64,000 nt of DNA from an uncultured Bacilli bacterium. Its GTDB lineage: Bacteria > Bacillota_I > Bacilli_A > RFN20 > DUOF01. The DNA lies in the NCBI GenBank assembly GCA_934183255.1, contig CAKPSD010000002.1, forward strand, positions 102,631 through 166,630, written 5' to 3'. Below the pieces are notes generated by a model. It ran no database searches and was not told where the DNA came from. It was given only the letters and a program-made list of their open reading frames with translations. The translations under genes and the position numbers were made by a program. This document shows, piece by piece, positions 1 to 9,123 of the stretch. Position 1 is the first letter of the stretch. The number at the start of each line of letters is the position of its first letter.

Positions 1-155
1 GATTTTTATAAAACAAAAAAATAATTGAGTTCTATGTTCCTTGATATTTTATAATTTATAAACCTTTTAGCATTAACAACATAACTCATAATAAAAAACA
101 TTAAATTATTATATAAATGTTACAAATTTGCTATTCAATAATTGCTATAAGGCTA

Positions 156-187
156 TAAAAAAACTCCGATATATGTTTGACCAGAGT
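156..187 (-). terminator. Terminator after tmRNA
   Basis: Read on the minus strand, ACTCTG (187-182) can pair with CGGAGT (168-163), including one G-U pair, and is followed directly by a run of seven T. It lies 14 bases past the tmRNA CCA end, where a factor-independent terminator is expected. The loop of about 13 bases is long for the class. Bases 1-155 beyond it hold no gene I can support. Confidence 0.6.
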
Positions 188-200
188 AATTATTTCAATT

Positions 201-565
201 TGGTGGAGCCGAGGGAAGTCGAATCCCTGTCCAAATAACTTCAAGTAAAGACCTCTACAGTTTAGTCTTTAATTGTATTTCATTATTAAATTAGGTTAAA
301 GACCGACCATTTAATAACTATCCTATTATATTTTCGAGTTTGATTTATAGAAATCATCAAGCCTTATTCCTTGTATATGACGTTACTATTAAAACCAAGG
401 ACAAATCTTAACGTAACGCGCACTTCTTCGCTATTGAAGATTAAAGTCTATGACTAATATGCGTATGAATAGTTATAATTGCCATTTAATTGGCGTTTGA
501 TTACTAACGAAATCACTCGACTGCAATCCTTACCCTCCACTACCTGTCGAAACCATGACGGCCCC
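201..565 (-). ncRNA. ssrA: tmRNA (transfer-messenger RNA)
   Basis: The RNA rescues stalled ribosomes by acting first as an alanyl-tRNA mimic and then as a short message. The 5' end (565 downwards) begins GGGGCCGTCATGGTTTCGAC and the 3' end closes with a T-loop (GATTCGACTTCC) and an encoded CCA at 203-201. The acceptor stem GGGGCCG/CGGCTCC pairs over seven positions, which fixes both ends. Length is 365 nt, normal for the family. A message-like stretch lies near 487-455: the frame G-N-Y-N-Y-S-Y-A-Y is followed by TAG and by a second in-frame TAG. I could not fix the resume codon. The partner gene smpB and the associated nuclease gene rnr lie upstream on the same strand. Confidence 0.95.
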
Positions 566-592
566 ATAGTGTATACACATAAGTGCTCTTAT

Positions 593-622
593 ATTATAAT
601 AAAAATAATAAAAAATATTCAA
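593..622 (-). promoter_or_regulatory. Promoter of ssrA
   Basis: On the minus strand a TTGAAT box (622-617) is followed after 18 bases by a perfect TATAAT (598-593). Transcription would start about 20 bases before the mature tmRNA end, leaving a short leader for RNase P to remove. This gives ssrA its own promoter in addition to any read-through from rnr-smpB. Confidence 0.65.
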
Positions 623-636
623 TGTTTTTTATTATT
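604..636 (-). terminator. AT-only hairpin after the 645-2024 gene
   Basis: A perfect 12-bp inverted repeat, AATAATAAAAAA (604-615) and TTTTTTATTATT (625-636), with a nine-base loop lies eight bases past the stop codon of the metallopeptidase-like gene. It contains no GC pairs, so it may be a weak terminator. It overlaps the ssrA promoter. Confidence 0.4.
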
Positions 637-644
637 TTACACAA

Positions 645-2024
645 TTACTTTTTAATTTTTTCTTTTTCAATACTACTAATTAGTTTTTGTAATTGCTCAT
701 CTTTTAAATCTTGTCCTGCTAACATATTTCCTGTAAAGCATGAATTAATTTTAGCCATGTTATGAACACCAACTTTTTTTTCTAACTCTACTACATTATC
801 ATTTAATTTAGCATTTAATACATCATCCCAAATTTTACTGTTTTTCAAAATTTCAACAAGTGAAAGCATAGGATCATATACAGTCCCCGCTCTTTCACCT
901 TCAATATTTGTATCTAAAATATCATCATTTAAATATTGAGTTGCTTTTAAAGAAAGATATTCAGTAATAGCTTCATTTATTAAAGTATATTTATTTGTAA
1001 ATGAGTTTTTATGATCATGAGTATGAGCATCTATACTATGAACAAATTCGTGTATTATTGCGTCATTCATTGATTTTGCTGGTAATGAAAATAACTTTTC
1101 GGGAAACATACAATATACTACAGATTCATTGTTCTTATCAAAGTACTTAGAACACATCGCAGTTGAACTCATTAATGAAGCATATGATCCTGTTAAAGCT
1201 CCAATATTTTTAGAAGATACACCTATTCTTTCTATAATATCTTTCCAATTATTTTCAGAAAAAATAACATTAAAAGCCTCAAGATTAAAGACTTCATCTA
1301 ATTTATTAATCATCTTTGTAGCATCTATATTACTAAGTAAAAAATTCTTATCATTAACTCTTTCACATAGCGCTTTCCTATCATCTAAAATAATTTTCTT
1401 TTCTTCTAAATTGTAATTATTCTCATTTACTGTATATGAAAGTAATTCATTTCTAAAATCAATAAGATCCTCAATAGACTTAATATTATATTTTTTAAAT
1501 ATTTTATCCGTCGATTCAAGTTTTTTCTTATAATTAATTGCATCTATGAGACTAGAAAAAGACCTTTTTAAATCCGATAAGTAAGCTTTTTTTACTACTT
1601 TTTTTATTTTAGAATCGATCATTTTCATTCCTTCATCTTTATAAAAAGAATATAAAACTTTATATTTATCAAAGTTTATTCCTACTCTCTCATATAAATT
1701 AGCATTTCTATTATATTTATTAATGATTTCTGTATCTTCACCTGCCATATATGAACTACTCATAATTCTAGCTTTATTATTTATATAAGGTTTTATATCA
1801 AAGAAAACAAGTTCACTTACTTCAGACATTAATTTATTAAGTTTTTTATCATAAGTTGTCTCAAAAGGTTCTAAATTTGGAGTAATCACTATAGTTGAAT
1901 CAACTTTATTTTTTACATATTTATAAATATTATCAAATTTTAAACTAGAGTTATCCGCTATTGCCATAGCAATAGAAAAAGATATTTCTTTTTTTCTAGA
2001 ATTAATTAAATCTACTCTATTCAT
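645..2024 (-). CDS. HExxH metallopeptidase-like protein of the trans-translation operon
   Basis: A predicted soluble protein of 459 residues with no signal peptide or membrane segment. Around residues 325-329 it has HEFVH, and 21 residues further on NEAITEYL supplies a glutamate. This is the zinc-ligand pattern of gluzincin proteases (HExxH...E). The N-terminal 300 residues are charged and helical and resemble nothing I recognise. Start: an in-frame GTG at 2045 exists, but ATG at 2024 has a GGTGATA Shine-Dalgarno at good distance and overlaps the upstream gene by only eight bases. The gene is the last protein gene before ssrA, in a run with rnr, smpB and a 104-aa gene. Peptidase activity and any tie to tagged proteins are inference. 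Confidence 0.7.
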   Translation of the reverse strand: MNRVDLINSRKKEISFSIAMAIADNSSLKFDNIYKYVKNKVDSTIVITPNLEPFETTYDKKLNKLMSEVSELVFFDIKPYINNKARIMSSSYMAGEDTEIINKYNRNANLYERVGINFDKYKVLYSFYKDEGMKMIDSKIKKVVKKAYLSDLKRSFSSLIDAINYKKKLESTDKIFKKYNIKSIEDLIDFRNELLSYTVNENNYNLEEKKIILDDRKALCERVNDKNFLLSNIDATKMINKLDEVFNLEAFNVIFSENNWKDIIERIGVSSKNIGALTGSYASLMSSTAMCSKYFDKNNESVVYCMFPEKLFSLPAKSMNDAIIHEFVHSIDAHTHDHKNSFTNKYTLINEAITEYLSLKATQYLNDDILDTNIEGERAGTVYDPMLSLVEILKNSKIWDDVLNAKLNDNVVELEKKVGVHNMAKINSCFTGNMLAGQDLKDEQLQKLISSIEKEKIKK

Positions 2025-2331
2025 AACTATCACCAACCAACACACTTAAATATGATTTAAATAACATCCAATTTGAAGGAACTTCATTAAAACAAAACTT
2101 AGTTATATCATTATTTTTATAAAAAGAAACTTCATATGTGCCTTCTTCTAAATTGTTATTTTTCCATTTATTAGCGAGTGAAAAAAGCCCTAGAACAGTA
2201 TTAAAAATATTTTTATATTCTACTTCTATTCTTTGTTTATGGTTGTTTTCTATTAACTCGACACTATCCCTATTAATAACAAAATAGCGATAACCTATAC
2301 CTTCTATAAACTCTTTCACTTCTACTAGCAT
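2017..2331 (-). CDS. Hypothetical protein, 104 aa
   Basis: A small protein of unknown family. It starts four bases after smpB ends and overlaps the next gene by eight bases, so it is almost certainly translated from the same message as rnr and smpB. The sequence is mixed alpha/beta in character, rich in beta-prone stretches (GYRYFVINRDSVEL, GTYEVSFYK), without signal peptide, membrane segment or cysteine pairs that would suggest metal binding. The linkage suggests a role with the neighbouring HExxH protein, for example as a cofactor or inhibitor, but nothing in the sequence proves this. Confidence 0.65.
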   Translation of the reverse strand: MLVEVKEFIEGIGYRYFVINRDSVELIENNHKQRIEVEYKNIFNTVLGLFSLANKWKNNNLEEGTYEVSFYKNNDITKFCFNEVPSNWMLFKSYLSVLVGDSYE

Positions 2332-2335
2332 AAAA

Positions 2336-2797
2336 TCACCTATTAATTTCTTTAATCATTGATTTAATATTTCTATTTATTGTTTTTTCTTTTTCTACTT
2401 CTCTTTTATCATAATTTTTCTTTCCCTTAGCTAAAGCAATCTCTACTTTTGCCTTACCATTATTTAAATAAACTTTAGTAGGAACAATAGTATATCCTTT
2501 TTCTTTTACTTTATTGTCAAGTTTTCTAATTTCTTGCTTATTAAGTAATAATTTTCTAGTTCTAGTAGGATCAGGATTGAAAACACTGCCGTTTGTGTAT
2601 GGAGAAATATGCATATTAATAATATATGCTTCTTCATTTTTTATTTGAATGTGACTATCTTTTAGATTAACATTTCCTCCTCTAATGGATTTTATTTCAC
2701 TTCCTTCTAAAACAATACCTGCTTCAAAAGTAGTTTCTAAAAAATAATCAAAACTTGCTTTCTTATTAAAACAAATGTTTTTTATTCCTTTTTCCAT
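2336..2797 (-). CDS. smpB: SsrA-binding protein SmpB
   Basis: The 153-residue protein binds the tRNA-like end of tmRNA and brings it to stalled ribosomes. Family hallmarks are visible: NKKASFDYFLETTFEAGIVL near the N-terminus, then GSEIKSIRGGNVNLKDSHI, then HISPYTNGSVFNPDPTRTRK, and a lysine-rich ALAKGKKNYDKRE tail. A longer frame reaches 2881, but ATG at 2797 is chosen because it matches the family start and lies one base after the rnr stop (TGA A ATG), which implies translational coupling. The C-terminal tail is basic, as needed to enter the mRNA channel. The order rnr-smpB followed by ssrA is common in Firmicutes. Confidence 0.97.
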   Translation of the reverse strand: MEKGIKNICFNKKASFDYFLETTFEAGIVLEGSEIKSIRGGNVNLKDSHIQIKNEEAYIINMHISPYTNGSVFNPDPTRTRKLLLNKQEIRKLDNKVKEKGYTIVPTKVYLNNGKAKVEIALAKGKKNYDKREVEKEKTINRNIKSMIKEINR

Positions 2798-2798
2798 T

Positions 2799-4955
2799 TC
2801 AGTGTTTTCTTCCTTTTCTCCTATTTTCTCTATTATCATTATCCGTTTTTTTAGGCTTATAGTCAACTGGAGCAAAATCAATTAAGGATTCACTCTTACT
2901 AGCTCTAGCTACTCTAACCTTAAACTCACTACCTACTTTTAATAACTTGTTAGTTCTCTTACCAAAAGCTAACATTCTATCTCTATCATAAACATATGTA
3001 TCATCTCTTAAATATTCAAATTTAACATATCCTTCAATTGTATTTGGAAGCTGAACAAACATTCCTTTATCAGTAAATCCAGAAATCTTACCAACAAATG
3101 TTTCACCAACTTTATCTTCCATATACTCTGCCATCTTCATCTTTGTAACATCTCTTTCAAGTTGTTCTGCTCTTCTCTCTTGCATAGATGTAGATTCGCC
3201 TATTTCGTATAAATAATTCAATATTTCATCAAAGTTTAAATTTTCAAAATTTTCTGGTTCAAATAAATATTTTTTCATTAAACGATGTGCTACTAAATCT
3301 GGGTATCTTCTAATTGGAGAAGTAACCTGCATATATGCATCACTTGCTAAACCAAAGTGCCCAATATTTTCAGGGCCATAATAAGCCTTTGGTAAACTTC
3401 TCAAAAGTAATGATGATAATACTGTTTTAACTAATTCATCATCTTCACTATCAAGTATTCCTCTAACATCATTACTATGATATCCATTCTTACTATTTCT
3501 AACTTTATGTCCCATGCTTCTAGCCATATGAACAAATCTTTCAAATTTTTCTTCAGATGGAGCTTCGTGCACACGATACATAAATGGTAATCTCATGCTA
3601 TCAAAAGTAGAAGCAACAAATTCATTTGTTAAAATCATTAAATCTTCAATTGCCTTTTCTGCTAAACCACGATATCTAAGTTTAATATCTGTAGGATGAC
3701 CATTTTGATCTGTAATTACTTTAGCTTCTGGAATATCAAGTTCTAATTGTCCTCTTTCATCTCTATCTTTTCTAATTGCAGCGCTTGCTTTAACCATTGC
3801 TTCTAACATAGGAACGAATTCCTTATCTTTTTCAATTGTTTCAGGATCGTTTTGTTCAACAATTTTGTTTACCTCATCATAAGTAAATCTTTTTTTAGAA
3901 TTAATAACGCCCATTTTTATTTCGCCATCTTCTAATTTACCATCTTTACTAACATTCATAATAAAACTCATTGTTAATCTATCTTCATGAGGCATTAATG
4001 AACATTTACCATTAGATAATATTTGAGGAAGCATAGGAACTACAGAATAAATTAAGTAGATAGATGTGCCCCTCTCTACTGCATCATTATCAATTGCTCC
4101 TCCCTCTTTAACATAAGCAGAAACATCAGCAATATGCACACCAACTTTAAATCCACCATCTTCTCTTTCATATACTTCTACTGCATCATCAAAATCTTTA
4201 GCATCATTACCATCTATTGTAAAAATCATATGATCTCTAAAGTCTGTTCTTGTTTTTAAATCTTCTTCATTAACATCTCTAGATACTTCTTCTGCTTCTT
4301 TAAGACAAGCTTCACTAAATTCTATTGGAGCTTCAGCTTCAATTAAATATGCTCTAATATCAACATTAGGATCATCTTTATAGCCAATTACTTCCTTTAT
4401 AACAGGCTCAACACCTGCTTTTGTATCCACTAATTCATATACAACTTTATATCCATTAACTAAATTTTTACATCTACTTGGATCTAATTTTAATTCAACA
4501 TTAAGTTTCTTACTTTGAGGTAAAATATAATAATCATATTTGCCTGGTCTAACTTCTTTAGTAACTACTTCACCAACTAATTTATTAATATTATGTTTAA
4601 TAACTTTAACTAAAGTTTCATCTTCTGCTAAATGAATTAATACTTCGTCTTTTGGTAATACTATATCTCTTCTTTTCTTATCTATCTTTAAATCTTTTTC
4701 ATATTTATCAATTTTAACAAAAATATAGTCATCAAAAACTCCTGTAACTACACCTTTAAAGTATCCCTTAGTACTAGCAAGAACTAAATTTCCTTTACTA
4801 CTTTCCATAATTACATATTCTTCTTTTAATTCTTTTAAAGCATTAATAACTTCTTCTTTACTATAGTTAGAAAAGAAATTAACAAAATCTTCTTCCTCTG
4901 CAGGAATATATCTTTTCTTACTCATTTCTGCTATTATCTCATCTTTTAGCATCAT
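2799..4955 (-). CDS. rnr: Ribonuclease R
   Basis: A 718-residue 3'-to-5' exoribonuclease that degrades structured RNA and non-stop messages released by trans-translation. Domain order: an N-terminal winged-helix segment (about residues 1-60), cold-shock OB domains (about 65-215), the RNB catalytic domain with the acidic motif TIDGNDAKDFDDA at 246-258, and a C-terminal S1 domain (about 625-705) followed by a short basic tail. The VTSPIRRYPDLVAHR motif of RNB enzymes is also present. The length is typical. Start ATG at 4955 follows GGATG. It is first in the operon with smpB. Confidence 0.96.
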   Translation of the reverse strand: MMLKDEIIAEMSKKRYIPAEEEDFVNFFSNYSKEEVINALKELKEEYVIMESSKGNLVLASTKGYFKGVVTGVFDDYIFVKIDKYEKDLKIDKKRRDIVLPKDEVLIHLAEDETLVKVIKHNINKLVGEVVTKEVRPGKYDYYILPQSKKLNVELKLDPSRCKNLVNGYKVVYELVDTKAGVEPVIKEVIGYKDDPNVDIRAYLIEAEAPIEFSEACLKEAEEVSRDVNEEDLKTRTDFRDHMIFTIDGNDAKDFDDAVEVYEREDGGFKVGVHIADVSAYVKEGGAIDNDAVERGTSIYLIYSVVPMLPQILSNGKCSLMPHEDRLTMSFIMNVSKDGKLEDGEIKMGVINSKKRFTYDEVNKIVEQNDPETIEKDKEFVPMLEAMVKASAAIRKDRDERGQLELDIPEAKVITDQNGHPTDIKLRYRGLAEKAIEDLMILTNEFVASTFDSMRLPFMYRVHEAPSEEKFERFVHMARSMGHKVRNSKNGYHSNDVRGILDSEDDELVKTVLSSLLLRSLPKAYYGPENIGHFGLASDAYMQVTSPIRRYPDLVAHRLMKKYLFEPENFENLNFDEILNYLYEIGESTSMQERRAEQLERDVTKMKMAEYMEDKVGETFVGKISGFTDKGMFVQLPNTIEGYVKFEYLRDDTYVYDRDRMLAFGKRTNKLLKVGSEFKVRVARASKSESLIDFAPVDYKPKKTDNDNRENRRKGRKH

Positions 4956-5005
4956 TAGTCACATCCTTATTTATATTGTACAAGTTTTTTATTCACTTAG
5001 CAATT

Positions 5006-5030
5006 AAAAAAATGCTATCACTAGCATTTT
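5006..5030 (-). terminator. Terminator of the Sel1-repeat gene
   Basis: On the minus strand AAAATGCTA-GTGA-TAGCATTTT forms a nine-pair hairpin followed by a T run. It lies immediately after the stop codon at 5036 and separates this gene from rnr. Confidence 0.85.
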
Positions 5031-5035
5031 ATTTA

Positions 5036-6598
5036 CTATTTTTTTAATTTATTCTCAAACTTTAAAACTTCTTCTTTATTAGCTTCAACACCAATACCAT
5101 ATTCATAGCATAACTTTAAGAATGAATTAACCATGTAATTATCCATGTCTCTAAGTTCATTTAATAATTCAAATCCCACTTTATAATCTCCATTAAATAA
5201 ACAGCAAACAGCATAACTTTCCATTGCTCCATCAGCATCTTTTTCATATGCTAATTTATATAGTTTTTGAGCTTTCTTATAATTAACTTTACATCCTTTA
5301 CCATCCATATACAAATCACCTAGACTTACAAGAGATTCATCACATTCATTTTTATAAGAATACTCATACCATTCTTTAGCTTTTTTATAATCTATTTCAC
5401 ATAAATTACCAAACTCATAACACTTTCCTAAGAAATATTGAGAATAAAAATCTCCCATTTCTGCAGATATATTTAATAATTCAAAAGCTTTCTTTTCATC
5501 CTTCTCTATTCCAAGTCCTACAGCATAACAAAATGCTAAATTGTAGTTACTAACAGAATCGCCTAAATTTACACCATCAACAAAACACTCTATTGCTTTC
5601 TTAGTATCTTTTTCTGTACCAACACCATTTAAATAGCAATATCCAAGTGCATTATTAGCCTCAATTACACCTTCATCTTTAGCTATATTAAAGCAAATAT
5701 AAGCTTCTTTTTCATTAACTTCGCACCCTAGTCCATACAAATAGCACATACCTAAATCATACAAAGCATCACTATCACCTTCACCAGCTACTATCTTTAA
5801 TAGTTTAAATGCAAGATTTTTATTTTCCTCGCACCCTTGACCAAATTCATAGCACTTAGCTAAATAATATGTAGATTTCATATTACCCTTTTTAGTAGAT
5901 ATTTCAAATAAATCAAAAGCTTCTTTATACATACCATTTTCGTGATAATACAACCCTAATCTACCAATTGCATAATCGTTTCCTTGAGTTGCTGCCATTT
6001 CATAATAATCTAAAGCTTTCTTCATATTAGCCTTACATCCTAATCCATATTCATAACAATATGCTAAATTGTAACAAGCCTCAACATGTCCTTCTTTAGC
6101 AGCGTTTTTAAAATGATGAAAAGCAAGATGAGGATCTTTTTCTACTCCTGTACCATTTAAGTAACATAGTGCTAATATAAATTCAGCATGCTCATTACCT
6201 AACTCCATTGCTTTTTTATACCAATAAATAGCCTTTTCATAATTTTGAACTACTCCATTACCATTAAAATAACTAAGTCCTAAATTATAAATACTAGTTT
6301 CATCATTTTGCTTAGCAGCTTCAACAAACCAATAAATAGCTTTAGTGTAATCTTGCTCTACTCCTATACCATTAGCATAGCAAACTCCAACATTACACTC
6401 TGCATTTACAAACCCTTGTTCTGCTGACTTATAAAACCAATGAAAAGCTTTCTTTAAATCATACTCTTCATTCTCAGGATAAGCATAGTAAACTCCTAAA
6501 TAATATTGTGACAATGCATCACCGTCTAGTGCCAAATCCATTATCTCTTCAATATTTTCAAATATCATATCTAAGTTATTATTACCAAATTTTGCCAC
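5036..6598 (-). CDS. Sel1-like tetratricopeptide-repeat protein
   Basis: A 520-residue protein made almost wholly of about 14 tandem Sel1-like repeats of 34-38 residues. Typical units read A-x-x-x-L-G-x-C-Y-x-x-G-x-G followed by KA-x-x-W-x-x-x-AA-x-x-G, for example NAECNVGVCYANGIGVEQD and EHAEFILALCYLNGTGVEKD. Such solenoids are protein-protein scaffolds, often in signalling, stress or host interaction. There is no signal peptide, so it is predicted cytoplasmic. The start is a GTG at 6598 preceded by GGGATG. The last two units are degenerate, as is usual for a capping repeat. The partner is unknown; the gene stands alone with its own terminator. Confidence 0.88.
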   Translation of the reverse strand: MAKFGNNNLDMIFENIEEIMDLALDGDALSQYYLGVYYAYPENEEYDLKKAFHWFYKSAEQGFVNAECNVGVCYANGIGVEQDYTKAIYWFVEAAKQNDETSIYNLGLSYFNGNGVVQNYEKAIYWYKKAMELGNEHAEFILALCYLNGTGVEKDPHLAFHHFKNAAKEGHVEACYNLAYCYEYGLGCKANMKKALDYYEMAATQGNDYAIGRLGLYYHENGMYKEAFDLFEISTKKGNMKSTYYLAKCYEFGQGCEENKNLAFKLLKIVAGEGDSDALYDLGMCYLYGLGCEVNEKEAYICFNIAKDEGVIEANNALGYCYLNGVGTEKDTKKAIECFVDGVNLGDSVSNYNLAFCYAVGLGIEKDEKKAFELLNISAEMGDFYSQYFLGKCYEFGNLCEIDYKKAKEWYEYSYKNECDESLVSLGDLYMDGKGCKVNYKKAQKLYKLAYEKDADGAMESYAVCCLFNGDYKVGFELLNELRDMDNYMVNSFLKLCYEYGIGVEANKEEVLKFENKLKK

Positions 6599-6689
6599 AA
6601 TATCATCCCATTTCTAAAACAAATAAATTATACAATAATAAAAACAATTTTCCAATAAATTAGATTTGTTTTAAAAAAGATAATAAAAA

Positions 6690-7295
6690 TTATAAAAATA
6701 ATTGATATTTAATATTATTTAAATTACTTATAAATACTTTTTCATCTTCCTTATTACCAATAATTCCATTATAGTGCACTGGAACTACTAAATTAGGCTT
6801 AATAATATTAGCTAACTTACTAGCTTCAATAGCATTCATTGTATATGTCCCACCAATTGGAACAAATAAAACATCACATTTAACACCCTTAACTTCATCA
6901 GTTAAATCACTATCTCCAATAATGCAATACTTTTCATTATTAACACTAATTATATATCCAACCCAATTATTACTTTTTGGATGAAATTTTTTACTTATGT
7001 TATAAGATGGAAAAGTTTCAAAAGTTAGACCATTAATATTATATTTCTTATTTGGCTCTGCAACTACAACCTTATTCTTATAATAATTTTTAAAATCTTC
7101 ATAAACATCTTTACTACACACAACTATTGTCTTATCATTAATCACTTTATTTATATCTTCTTTACTATAATGATCATAATGAGAATGTGTAATAAAAATA
7201 TAACTAGCATTATTAATATTTTTAATTATTTTGAATGGATCAATATAGATATCTCCTATTTGAATAGAACTATGATAATTAACATTAATTTTCAC
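6690..7295 (-). CDS. MBL-fold metal-dependent hydrolase (UlaG-like)
   Basis: A 201-residue protein of the metallo-beta-lactamase fold. THSHYDHYS supplies the HxHxDH zinc motif, IIGDSDLTDEVKG the bridging aspartate, and VVPVHYNGI the last histidine. Small stand-alone members of this type usually hydrolyse phosphodiesters or lactones; the substrate here is unknown. Start: a longer frame runs to 7349, but GTG at 7295 sits seven bases after a strong AAAGGAGAA site and begins the fold correctly. The gene overlaps the end of the ABC permease gene by 11 bases, so it is the last member of the TetR-ABC operon. Confidence 0.85.
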   Translation of the reverse strand: MKINVNYHSSIQIGDIYIDPFKIIKNINNASYIFITHSHYDHYSKEDINKVINDKTIVVCSKDVYEDFKNYYKNKVVVAEPNKKYNINGLTFETFPSYNISKKFHPKSNNWVGYIISVNNEKYCIIGDSDLTDEVKGVKCDVLFVPIGGTYTMNAIEASKLANIIKPNLVVPVHYNGIIGNKEDEKVFISNLNNIKYQLFL

Positions 7296-8199
7296 TTTTA
7301 TTCTCCTTTTTCTTATTTCTAAGCATTGCAATAGATACATATACACCAAGAAGCACTACAATAGAAGCTCCTAAAATAAGATACATTTGATATATTTCAA
7401 CTTTATTATTAAAGAAATAAGCATTACCATCAAAACTATCCCTCATAACCTCAACTAATTCACTAGGAACAGTCTTACTAATCTCATCAATAACACCACC
7501 CATATAATGATTTCTAAGCAACACTACACCATAAGTTCCTGGAATAAACATAACTACATTTTTAATACCTTTAGATAATTGTGAAAGAGGCATATATGCT
7601 CCACATAAAAAACCATATAAAGAAGATACAAGTGTAGAAACAGTGCTTAATCCTCCCTGACTTGATATAAAACTCATTAAAATAGAAGCAAGTAATGATC
7701 CAAATAAAGTACATAAAATTACATCTAATATAATAAGTAAAACATCAGCAAAACTTAAATACCATCCAATAATTGCTAAATATATAAAACCTACCGCCAT
7801 TGCTGTAAAACAAACAATTAGTGTTGTAAACAAATTAGCAATAAAATAACTAAGAAAAATAGTTTTTTTGCTAGTAGGAGTACTATTTAAATCTAATTCA
7901 CTGCCACTAATTTTATCATAAACTTGAATATTAGAACAAAATGCAATTGTAATACAACAAACACCTAAAATTGAAGAAAGTAGCCAACCTCCACTAAAAG
8001 CATTAAGAAGTTTATCACTTACACTATATTCTCCTAAAATCCCCACTAATGTAGACTTATAAACATTACCTAAAAAAGAAATAAATAAAACTAATAAAAT
8101 AAGTGGTGTTATAAGTGACAAAAAGAAAACCCCTTTATCTTTAAAATAAAGCTTTATATTTCTTTTAACTAAAGTAAACAATATTCTTAAATCTTTCAT
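7285..8199 (-). CDS. ABC-2 type transporter permease
   Basis: A 304-residue membrane protein with about six hydrophobic segments: one near residues 22-45, four between about 105 and 225, and one near 270-292. A charged external stretch with a YFFNNKVE segment precedes the last helix. This is the layout of ABC-2 permeases of drug or polysaccharide exporters. It overlaps the upstream ATPase gene by four bases and has AAGGAGGT before its ATG. With the ATPase it should form an exporter; the TetR neighbour suggests a toxic or drug-like substrate (inference). Confidence 0.88.
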   Translation of the reverse strand: MKDLRILFTLVKRNIKLYFKDKGVFFLSLITPLILLVLFISFLGNVYKSTLVGILGEYSVSDKLLNAFSGGWLLSSILGVCCITIAFCSNIQVYDKISGSELDLNSTPTSKKTIFLSYFIANLFTTLIVCFTAMAVGFIYLAIIGWYLSFADVLLIILDVILCTLFGSLLASILMSFISSQGGLSTVSTLVSSLYGFLCGAYMPLSQLSKGIKNVVMFIPGTYGVVLLRNHYMGGVIDEISKTVPSELVEVMRDSFDGNAYFFNNKVEIYQMYLILGASIVVLLGVYVSIAMLRNKKKENKSEN

Positions 8200-9122
8200 T
8201 GCAATACCTCCTTGATATCCTTACCAGTAACATTCAAAAACACATTATCCATCTTACCTTTTACTATTTCAAAATCCTCAAATAGCTCAGGATATTTACT
8301 CATTATTTTCTTAGAATCAATAACATTATTTATTTCAATTTCAAAATAATCACCCATTTTCTTATAATTAAATTTATTATTGCTTAAAATCTCATTAAAT
8401 TTTTCTTCATTATTATCATTAAAATAAATTTTTATAAAATCTTTAGCGTATTTATTTTTTAACTCATTAGGTGTACCGACTGCAACTATCTTTCCCTTAT
8501 CTAGTATAACTACATTATCTGCTTCACTTGCTTCTTCCATATAATGAGTAGTTAAAAATACTGTCAAATTAGAATTCTTTCTTAAATCATTAATAACATT
8601 CCATACCATTAATCTAGTAGATGGATCAAGACCTGTCGTAGGCTCATCTAGAATCAATATTTTAGGGCTATGTACTAATGCTCTTGCTATATCTATTCTT
8701 CTTTTTTGCCCTCCGCTAAGTTTATAAAGTGGTTTTTTCAAAATATCGCTTAAATCAAATAATTTTATTAACTCCTCTAACCTAACATTAAACTCTTCAT
8801 TACTCATACCATACATTATAGCTTTTGTTTTTAAATTATCATAAGCAGTTAATTTTTTATCTAAAACAGAGTTTTGAAAAACAATACCTATATCTCTTTT
8901 AACATTATTCATTTTCTTACTAATATCATTATCATTTATAACAATAGTCCCTTCATCTTTCTCTAGACTTCCACACATAATATTAATAGTAGTAGACTTA
9001 CCCGCGCCATTAACACCTAAAAAAGCAAATAACTCTCCCTCATTTACACTAAAAGAAATATCATCTACTGCTTTTACTTCTTTAAAACTTTTCTTTAAAT
9101 GATTTACCTCAATTATCTTCAC
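8196..9122 (-). CDS. ABC transporter ATP-binding protein (DrrA-like)
   Basis: A 308-residue ATPase. Walker A is GVNGAGKST at residues 36-44, the signature is LSGGQKRR near 140, Walker B is ILILDEPTTGLDP near 155, and the H-loop is LTTHYMEEA. The C-terminal 90 residues form the extra domain common in ABC-2 drug exporters of the DrrA/CcmA type. The start is a GTG at 9122 preceded by AAGGAGGAAAG. It lies one base after the TetR gene and overlaps the permease gene, so the three are co-expressed. Confidence 0.94.
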   Translation of the reverse strand: MKIIEVNHLKKSFKEVKAVDDISFSVNEGELFAFLGVNGAGKSTTINIMCGSLEKDEGTIVINDNDISKKMNNVKRDIGIVFQNSVLDKKLTAYDNLKTKAIMYGMSNEEFNVRLEELIKLFDLSDILKKPLYKLSGGQKRRIDIARALVHSPKILILDEPTTGLDPSTRLMVWNVINDLRKNSNLTVFLTTHYMEEASEADNVVILDKGKIVAVGTPNELKNKYAKDFIKIYFNDNNEEKFNEILSNNKFNYKKMGDYFEIEINNVIDSKKIMSKYPELFEDFEIVKGKMDNVFLNVTGKDIKEVLQ

Positions 9123-9123
9123 T

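Noticed and set aside
1..155. A further gene or RNA before the tmRNA terminator
   Set aside because: No open frame with an SD and no recognisable RNA structure; the stretch is AT-rich and too short to judge.
583..765. A 60-codon plus-strand hydrophobic frame
   Set aside because: It runs through the ssrA promoter and the 3' end of the HExxH gene; the hydrophobicity comes from T-rich DNA.
2799..2801. Possible UGA = tryptophan code (Mollicutes type)
   Set aside because: rnr ends properly at TGA with smpB starting one base later, and the only tRNA-Trp found has a CCA anticodon.
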